In this document: positions 58,387 through 64,000 of the stretch, piece by piece | How positions within the stretch are numbered: position 1 is the stretch's first letter | Layout of the letters: every line of letters starts with the position of its first letter | Source of the DNA: Teredinibacter purpureus | GTDB taxonomy: Bacteria > Pseudomonadota > Gammaproteobacteria > Pseudomonadales > Cellvibrionaceae | DNA: 64,000 nt | Direction: 5' to 3' | Assembly (NCBI RefSeq): GCF_014217335.1 | Contig: NZ_CP060092.1 | Coordinates: forward strand, 1,257,501-1,321,500 | Position numbers and translations under genes: made by a program | The notes under the pieces: model-generated | The model's input: the letters and a program-made list of their open reading frames with translations, nothing else | Told to the model about the DNA's origin: nothing | Database searches by the model: none

Positions 58387-59319
58387 TTAGTGCGTGCTCC
58401 ATTCGTGCTCGTCAGCAACGAGCGCCAAGGAAATAGAGCCAACACTGGTATAAATACCCGCGGCTAGGCTTGCGACACTGGGAATTATTTTTATTTTTCG
58501 AGTGGCGGCCGTATGTTCGAGTTTGGTATAGCCAGGTAGTGCTTTCAATTCGTGCAGTAGGCCACCGTAGCTTATCGTAATAAAGGGGCTTAACAGCCCT
58601 CCATCGTTCATGTGCCCGCAGGCGTGGTTGAACAGCGCTTCAGCGGCTTTTTCGAACTTACGAATTTTTGCGAGACGTTTTGAACTGTCGTTGCTGTTTA
58701 ATATGATGGGATGAATGCTAAGAGTGTTGGCCACGAGCGCTTGTGTCCAGCTCACATTGTTTTCATTGCGCTCTTTAGATCGCTCCCACGCGGCGAGCGG
58801 AGACCGAGGAAGAATAAATGTCTGGATTTTCTCTGAAAGCACATTCATTTGGCGGCGAACGTCGTCGTAATCGATACCTTTCGTTAGACGTCGTATAGTT
58901 TCTACCGCCATTAAGCCTTGGCCTGCGAAAACGGTACGGCTGTCTAACACGCGTAGCGTAATGTTGTTGTGGCTATCGAGCGATTGTTGCACCTTAGCAA
59001 TCGCTGAAGTGGCGTTTAGGTAGGTATCGCCCTGAGTACGGTTAACCGTTTGTACGATAATCTGCTCGTAGCCGTTATTTATGTTGTCTCGAATACACCG
59101 CTCAAACGTATCGACAGACGGTGGCGTAGTGAATACTTTATTTTTATGGCTAAATTTGCCCGAGGAGAAAAGTGCTAACGCGCTTGATTCTTTGCAAGGG
59201 TCCGAGCTTTCCTGCCCGTCGAACGTGTAATTTAACGGGGCGAATGACACATGGTATTTGTCGCAGATAGATTGCGGTAAGCTACAGGCTGAATCAACGA
59301 TAATGGCTGTCTTTGACAT
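58387..59319 (-). CDS. DegV family fatty-acid-binding-fold protein
   Basis: About 310 residues. DegV/FakB-type proteins bind a fatty acid and, in Firmicutes, present it to FakA. The start SKTAIIVDSACSLPQSICDK and DSRTVFAGQGLMAVETIRRL match the family. The ATG at 59319 is chosen because it gives the canonical N-terminus and has AAGG upstream; the frame extends to 59385 without support. No fakA-like gene is nearby, so the function in this organism is open. Confidence 0.85.
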   Translation of the reverse strand: MSKTAIIVDSACSLPQSICDKYHVSFAPLNYTFDGQESSDPCKESSALALFSSGKFSHKNKVFTTPPSVDTFERCIRDNINNGYEQIIVQTVNRTQGDTYLNATSAIAKVQQSLDSHNNITLRVLDSRTVFAGQGLMAVETIRRLTKGIDYDDVRRQMNVLSEKIQTFILPRSPLAAWERSKERNENNVSWTQALVANTLSIHPIILNSNDSSKRLAKIRKFEKAAEALFNHACGHMNDGGLLSPFITISYGGLLHELKALPGYTKLEHTAATRKIKIIPSVASLAAGIYTSVGSISLALVADEHEWSTH

Positions 59320-59521
59320 AGTAAGATCCCTTTTCTGCCCGTGTTGGGCGCCAATTTCGGCATCGCCGACGGGATAGCCATTCACTACCCGTTTTAAGGC
59401 GGCTTTATGCCTTACGAATTGTAAGTGATTAGATAAGCAAGAAGGGCGTGAGATTGGCTATGCATTCATGTACAATCCGTGCCCTTAATTTTCCCCTCCT
59501 ACCCTCTCCGCGGAGCCGCCA

Positions 59522-60787
59522 ATGTTTGATAAAACCCAGACCATTGCAGATTTTGACCCTGATGTATGGAACGCCATCGTTGATGAAGGCACCCGTCAGG
59601 AAGAGCATATAGAACTCATCGCCTCAGAGAACTATACCAGCCCAATGGTAATGGCTGCTCAAGGCACCAAACTCACTAACAAGTATGCTGAAGGTTATCC
59701 GGCAAAGCGCTATTACGGTGGTTGCGAGTATGTAGATAAAGTTGAAGCACTTGCTGTTGAGCGTGCAAAAACGTTATTTGGTGCAGATTACGCAAACGTA
59801 CAGCCGCACTCCGGTTCACAGGCTAACTCTGCGGTTTATGCCGCCTTGTGCTCGCCTGGTGATACGGTTCTGGGTATGAGTCTAGCCCATGGTGGCCACT
59901 TAACCCACGGCGCGAAGGTGAATTTTTCGGGCAAAATGTATAACGCGGTTCAGTACGGTTTGAACGCTGACACTGGCTTAGTGGATTATGACGAAGTGGC
60001 CTCTTTGGCGCGTGAGCATAAGCCCAAGATGATTGTTGCTGGTTTTTCGGCCTATAGCCAGGTGCTGGATTGGCAAAAATTCCGCGATATCGCAGACGAA
60101 GTAGGCGCTTATTTGCTCGTCGACATGGCACATGTTGCAGGCCTTGTGGCCGCAGGTGAATACCCTTCACCCGTGCAAATTGCTGACGTTACGACGTCGA
60201 CAACGCACAAAACCTTACGTGGGCCTCGTGGCGGAATTATTTTGGCACGTGCAAACGAGGCTGTTGAGAAGAAATTGAATTCAGCGGTATTCCCCGGTGG
60301 TCAGGGTGGCCCGCTAATGCACGTTATTGCGGGTAAAGCGATTAGCTTTAAAGAAGCGATGAGCGACGACTATAAAGCGTACCAAAAACAAGTTGTTGTG
60401 AACGCTAAAGCAATGGCGAAAACGTTTCTTCAGCGCGACATTAAAATTGTATCCGGTGGAACCGAAAACCATTTAATGTTGGTTGACCTTATTGGTAAAG
60501 AGTACACCGGTAAAGACGCCGATGCGGCATTGGGTAATGCCAACATTACGGTCAATAAAAATGCTGTGCCAAATGACCCTCGTTCACCCTTCGTAACCAG
60601 TGGCTTGCGTGTGGGTACTCCCGCGATTACAACGCGTGGGTTTGGTGAGGCCGAGTGTGTGGATCTAACACATTGGATGTGTGATGTATTAGAGAGTTTG
60701 GAAAAGGGCACGTCTGAGCAAGTGATTACCGAGGTGAAAGCGAAGGTTCTCGCGTTGTGCGCCAAATTTCCGGTATATGCAAACTAA
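59522..60787 (+). CDS. glyA: serine hydroxymethyltransferase
   Basis: PLP enzyme converting serine and tetrahydrofolate to glycine and 5,10-methylene-THF. 421 residues (E. coli 417). [11 protein letters not shown] near the N-terminus, [11 protein letters not shown], the PLP-lysine block [15 protein letters not shown] and [13 protein letters not shown] are all present. Followed by a strong terminator. Confidence 0.98.
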   Translation: MFDKTQTIADFDPDVWNAIVDEGTRQEEHIELIASENYTSPMVMAAQGTKLTNKYAEGYPAKRYYGGCEYVDKVEALAVERAKTLFGADYANVQPHSGSQANSAVYAALCSPGDTVLGMSLAHGGHLTHGAKVNFSGKMYNAVQYGLNADTGLVDYDEVASLAREHKPKMIVAGFSAYSQVLDWQKFRDIADEVGAYLLVDMAHVAGLVAAGEYPSPVQIADVTTSTTHKTLRGPRGGIILARANEAVEKKLNSAVFPGGQGGPLMHVIAGKAISFKEAMSDDYKAYQKQVVVNAKAMAKTFLQRDIKIVSGGTENHLMLVDLIGKEYTGKDADAALGNANITVNKNAVPNDPRSPFVTSGLRVGTPAITTRGFGEAECVDLTHWMCDVLESLEKGTSEQVITEVKAKVLALCAKFPVYAN

Positions 60788-61129
60788 TAATGTTTCGGTA
60801 GCAACGTTACGTGAAAAAGCGCTCAGTTAGAGCGCTTTTTTTTCGCGTGTGAATTGATGATAGATTCACGGCTAAGGGTGAGATGTAATGGTGGCGTTTT
60901 TCTAGCCTAAAGCAACGTTATAGTGCGCCATCGCAGTGGCGTGGTGTCGAGCGTTTAGTGGGGACTAAGAGGGGCTCATTTAGGTGGCTAACGCAAGCTT
61001 GATGCGTGTTGGGTGTGGCCGCTCGTTCTTAGCTAAAATAAAGGCTTGAAAGGGTTATTATTACTTGCTTTAGCATCAAATTGGTTTACATTCAAAAACT
61101 ACACAGCCCAGACATAAGGAGTAGGTGTT
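60788..61129. other. 342-bp intergenic region after glyA
   Basis: Contains the glyA terminator at its start. The rest has no supported ORF and should hold the promoter of the retropepsin-like/corA/mscS genes. Confidence 0.4.
60814..60843 (+). terminator. rho-independent terminator of glyA
   Basis: AAAAAGCGCTC (60814-60824) pairs with GAGCGCTTTTT (60830-60840) around a 5-nt loop, followed by a T-run. Confidence 0.92.
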
Positions 61130-61567
61130 TTGAGTGAGAGCAGCCAGAAATTGTTGGTTGGTGCTTTGGAGTACTGTGACCTTCCTGAATTAGAAATTAG
61201 TCGGTTAACTATTCGCGTAGATACGGGTGCGCAAACGTCCTCGTTGCACGTGGATAACATTGTTGAATTCGATCGCAACGATAGGCGGTGGGTTAGTTTT
61301 GATATTCACCCCGATATACACGATGTGGCGAAAGTTTTGCGCCGGGAGGCAAAAGTAAAAGCCGAACGTACTATTAAAAGTTCGAATGGCACGAAACAAA
61401 AACGTTATGTGATAGACACTCTAATGATGTTGGGTGGGCTGCAGTGGCGAATACAGCTGTCGCTTACGGATCGGTCTGGCATGACCTACCTAATGCTACT
61501 CGGCCGAGAAGCCATGGAACAACGAATTTTAGTTGATCCCAGTGAAGAGTACTTGCTGAGCAAATAA
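61130..61567 (+). CDS. retropepsin-like protein (putative ATP-dependent zinc protease family)
   Basis: 145-residue protein of the family annotated as putative ATP-dependent zinc protease (RimB-like); the fold is an aspartic-protease-like barrel. RVDTGAQTSSLHVDNI supplies the D-T-G-A active-site-type motif and MLLGREAMEQRILVDPS the closing strand. It starts with TTG; AAGGAG (61116-61121) lies 8 nt upstream and decides the start. Relatives are encoded with rimK and aspartoacylase-family genes; here an aspartoacylase-like gene ends the window. Confidence 0.85.
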   Translation: MSESSQKLLVGALEYCDLPELEISRLTIRVDTGAQTSSLHVDNIVEFDRNDRRWVSFDIHPDIHDVAKVLRREAKVKAERTIKSSNGTKQKRYVIDTLMMLGGLQWRIQLSLTDRSGMTYLMLLGREAMEQRILVDPSEEYLLSK

Positions 61568-61626
61568 CAGCCCAGTTATAGCGGCGCATTAATGCCGCAA
61601 TCTTATCTCTATACCGTGAGGATGTT

Positions 61627-62634
61627 ATGTTAACGACCTATTTATTCGACGTCGACAAAGTGGAACTAGGTGACTTTGATCCGCTATACAAAAAATGGTC
61701 TGCGACACCGGAAAAAACATTATGGGTGGATGTGACGCTGGAGGACCCTCATGAGTTTACTACTTTAACGCAGCTGTTTGATTTACATGTGCTAGCCGTT
61801 GAAGATGTCGTACGAAAACGACACCCGCCTAAAATTGAAATTTTCGAAAATTGCATATTCATACTGTATCGCGGTATAGCCAGCGCAGACCCTGGTCTGA
61901 ATTTTGAGCATATGCAAATTGGCCTATTTGTTGGCAAGAATTTTTTAATTACAGTGCATCGAGAAACGTCGTTAGGTATCAGTGCGGTTGCCGATATCGT
62001 CAAACACTCCGAAAAAATTGTGCAGCATAAAAAATATGTCACTACAGAAAATCAAATATTGCCGCCATTACAAATTGCGTTGAATATTTTACATGCCTCT
62101 TCGGCGCGATATTTAGACAATATATTGGAGTTCGAGTCCCGCTTGAGTGAGGTTGAAGATCAACTGCAAGAAAAGGGTGACGATACGTTGTTGTCAGAAT
62201 TAACCCTTTATAAGGCGCGTTTGCTCAAACTGCGTCGAACGTTCGATTACCACAAAGGTATTATTGAAACGCTTAGAAACGAAATAGATGAAACTGTTAT
62301 AGAGGATGTGGGCTATTTTGAACATCAGATTAATGACCTTAATGATCGGTTTACGCGCATTTATACGCTTGTGCAAATGCACTACGATATTTGTGGTGAT
62401 TTAATCGAAGGTTATTTGTCGGTAGCGTCTCATCGGCTTAACGTTACTATGCGAGTGCTCACGGTAATTACCGCTGTTTTCGTGCCGCTTAGTTTTATTG
62501 CTGGTGTCTATGGTATGAATTTTAATCATATCCCCGAGTTACAGTATCGTTATGGCTATTTTGTTTTGCTCGCTGTTATGGGCCTTCTGGCGAGTACGCT
62601 GTTATTTGTTTTTCGTCGTAAAAAATGGATTTAG
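61627..62634 (+). CDS. corA: magnesium/cobalt transport protein CorA
   Basis: Pentameric Mg2+ channel of the inner membrane. 335 residues: a cytosolic funnel domain (1-270) with long helices (DNILEFESRLSEVEDQLQEK), and two C-terminal TM helices. The signature GMN lies in FIAGVYGMNFNHIPEL between the TM helices. The C-terminus FRRKKWI is basic, as usual. An mscS-type gene follows after 12 nt. Confidence 0.95.
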   Translation: MLTTYLFDVDKVELGDFDPLYKKWSATPEKTLWVDVTLEDPHEFTTLTQLFDLHVLAVEDVVRKRHPPKIEIFENCIFILYRGIASADPGLNFEHMQIGLFVGKNFLITVHRETSLGISAVADIVKHSEKIVQHKKYVTTENQILPPLQIALNILHASSARYLDNILEFESRLSEVEDQLQEKGDDTLLSELTLYKARLLKLRRTFDYHKGIIETLRNEIDETVIEDVGYFEHQINDLNDRFTRIYTLVQMHYDICGDLIEGYLSVASHRLNVTMRVLTVITAVFVPLSFIAGVYGMNFNHIPELQYRYGYFVLLAVMGLLASTLLFVFRRKKWI

Positions 62635-62646
62635 AGGTAATTACTT

Positions 62647-63513
62647 ATGACGTTATCATGGTTAGAGTTTGAACTGTTTAGTGTCGGCGATTTTAGTTTT
62701 ACGGTTGTACGGCTACTTAGCTTTTTGCTGATTATTATTTTTACGCTGTTGGTTTCTAAGGTTGTCAGGCAAGGGTTGAAGCGTCTTCAGGGCGGTGCTT
62801 TTGAGGGGGGCGCAAGTCTCTACGCGTTAGGCCGAATAATCCATTATATTATTTTAGTGGTCGGGTTTCTTATTGCCGTCTCTACCTTGGGCCTAGATGT
62901 TGGTAAGTTGGCGCTGCTGGCCGGTGCGCTGGGTGTTGGTATTGGCTTAGGCTTGCAGGGTATTGTTAATAATTTTGTTTCTGGCGTGGTAATTTTGCTC
63001 GAACGAAGTTTAAAGGTTGGTGACTTTATCGAAGTGTCGTCTGGTTTGGTGGGCGAGGTATTGGAAATCAATATTCGCTCTACACTTATGCGCACAAATG
63101 ATAACGTCGATATTTTAATTCCAAACTCAGAGTTAATTGGGGGAATGGTTACCAATTGGACATTAGAGGAAAACGTACGGCGCTTTCGCATTCCCTTTAG
63201 CGTGGCCTATGGGTCTGATAAAAGCATGGTTAAAAAAGCGGTATTGGAAGCCGCCGCTAAGGTACCTTACACGCTAACTAGCCAAAACCGAGAGCCTATA
63301 GTGTGGATGACGGGGTTTGGCGATAGCAGTTTGAACTTTGTATTAGGGGTATGGGTAACGCCAGAGCAAGTGAAGCGACCTACCGCATTAACGTCTGATT
63401 ACTTATGGGCAATAGACGATGCTTTTCGGCAGTATAAAATTGAAATTCCTTTTCCTCAGAGAGATGTGCATGTACGCAGCGGCCTCGATGGTTTATCGAA
63501 GCCACGCGTGTAA
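62647..63513 (+). CDS. small-conductance mechanosensitive channel, MscS family
   Basis: 288 residues. Three TM helices (about 12-35, 57-80, 85-115), the third with the Gly/Ala-rich pore GALGVGIGLGLQGIVNNFVSG, followed by the beta-domain signature VGDFIEVSSGLVGEVLEINIRSTLMRTNDNV and IPNSELI. It is co-transcribed with corA, a pairing that suggests a common ionic or osmotic stress role. Confidence 0.94.
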   Translation: MTLSWLEFELFSVGDFSFTVVRLLSFLLIIIFTLLVSKVVRQGLKRLQGGAFEGGASLYALGRIIHYIILVVGFLIAVSTLGLDVGKLALLAGALGVGIGLGLQGIVNNFVSGVVILLERSLKVGDFIEVSSGLVGEVLEINIRSTLMRTNDNVDILIPNSELIGGMVTNWTLEENVRRFRIPFSVAYGSDKSMVKKAVLEAAAKVPYTLTSQNREPIVWMTGFGDSSLNFVLGVWVTPEQVKRPTALTSDYLWAIDDAFRQYKIEIPFPQRDVHVRSGLDGLSKPRV

Positions 63514-63516
63514 ACG

Positions 63517-64000
63517 TTAAAGAAAGCCCCCAGAGTGGGGGAGTAGGTTGTCGTGCATTAATTCAATGTGTTCCGCGACTTCGTCGGGGTCGTTAAAAAA
63601 TGCTACGTGATACATCGCCTCGCCTTCTTGTACGAGCGGTATATTTTGTTTTCCAATAATAACGCCTGTACGGTTCGCCAGTACCTGATCAACATTCTTG
63701 CCAAAGACATCGCTCACATCGGCGAGTACGTCGCCTTTTGAAACATGGTCACCCAATTTCTTTTTGTCCATTACAAACCCGCTAGAGGGTGCGCGTATCC
63801 ATGCGCTGTTATCTGCCACAAAGGGTGGCGATTTTGGTGTGCTGAGTTTTCTTTTTATCATGCCTAAATGCGACATTATATTAAGTACGCCATTAACGCC
63901 TGCACGAATGGATAGCTCATCAAATCGTAAGGCTTCACCGGCTTCATATAGCAGTATTTTAATGCCACTTTCGCAGGCAGACTGGCGCAACGATCCATCG
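63517..64000 (-). CDS. succinylglutamate desuccinylase/aspartoacylase family protein, N-terminus outside window
   Basis: C-terminal 160 codons only; the frame is open past 64000 (Asp-Gly-Ser-Leu-Arg before the first visible possible start, a TTG at 63990), so the gene is truncated by the window. GIKILLYEAGEALRFDELSIRAGVNGV is the family's end-of-catalytic-domain block (cited here as a landmark). The lipoyl-like tail IRAPSSGFVMDKKKLGDHV follows. Members deacylate amino-acid amides. The Zn-binding part is not visible. It converges on the mscS-type gene with 3 bp between stops. Confidence 0.85.
   Translation of the reverse strand, partial: DGSLRQSACESGIKILLYEAGEALRFDELSIRAGVNGVLNIMSHLGMIKRKLSTPKSPPFVADNSAWIRAPSSGFVMDKKKLGDHVSKGDVLADVSDVFGKNVDQVLANRTGVIIGKQNIPLVQEGEAMYHVAFFNDPDEVAEHIELMHDNLLPHSGGFL
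63519..63541 (-). terminator. hairpin overlapping the stop of the aspartoacylase-like gene
   Basis: CCCCC-ACTCT-GGGGG on the minus strand is followed by a T-rich CTTTCTTTAA that includes the stop codon. It may be a terminator nested in the coding end. Confidence 0.35.

Overview
The window looks like chromosomal DNA of a marine gammaproteobacterium, most likely a Cellvibrionaceae relative (Saccharophagus/Teredinibacter/Cellvibrio type). The evidence is a Gram-negative envelope (MsbA, WaaA), gammaproteobacterial housekeeping genes (GlnE, ParC, EttA, CreD, Bax, GlyA) and a poly-serine-linker lipoprotein of the style common in that family. The assignment is inferred from gene content only. No tRNA, rRNA, CRISPR array or complete insertion sequence was seen.

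Layout. 1-15000: a truncated RND-type membrane fusion protein, then a minus-strand run waaA, msbA, ilvE, glnE, a chemoreceptor, a PAS-GGDEF cyclase and a CheC/CheX-like phosphatase; then an MBL hydrolase, a DUF2750 protein, a TlpA-like thioredoxin and a GNAT enzyme. 15000-24000: parC, a PilZ protein, a Bax-like hydrolase, a lambda-P-like/DnaT-like replication pair, and an ECF sigma factor translationally coupled to a membrane-anchored vWA protein. 23400-29100: a thiamine operon thiC-thiDE-thiS-thiG-thiH behind a TPP riboswitch. 29200-36600: YchJ, a NADAR N-glycosidase, radA, a heme-binding poly-serine lipoprotein, creD, two PilZ proteins and an RDD protein.

The most interesting part is 39412-51043, a compact minus-strand cluster that reads as an unfamiliar RiPP/microcin-like pathway. 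Its order of transcription is a membrane fusion protein, a LolD/MacB-type ATPase, an FtsX-type permease, a small membrane protein, an HlyC-like acyltransferase, a periplasmic thioredoxin-fold protein, a 63-residue double-glycine precursor, a C39-peptidase ABC exporter, a SelO-like (pseudokinase-fold AMP-transferase family) enzyme and two GT2 glycosyltransferases. The precursor core has six cysteines spaced 9-6-9-6-9, so it is three tandem 15-residue units, and it has no lysine or arginine. A strong terminator hairpin lies directly after the precursor gene and rules out the longest start for the exporter. The SelO-like protein keeps the family's Lys, Glu, Asn and metal-binding Asp, but the position of the catalytic Asp is Ser. 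An ATP-grasp enzyme and a transglutaminase-like protein lie divergently beside the cluster.

Downstream of it are a DUF4157-nuclease polymorphic toxin, a 41-residue small ORF, a methyltransferase, and a decayed secreted-protein gene with a frameshift and a stop. 56500-64000 returns to core genes: ettA, a DegV protein, glyA, a retropepsin-like protein, corA, an MscS channel and a truncated aspartoacylase-family gene. Several genes use TTG starts supported by good Shine-Dalgarno sequences.
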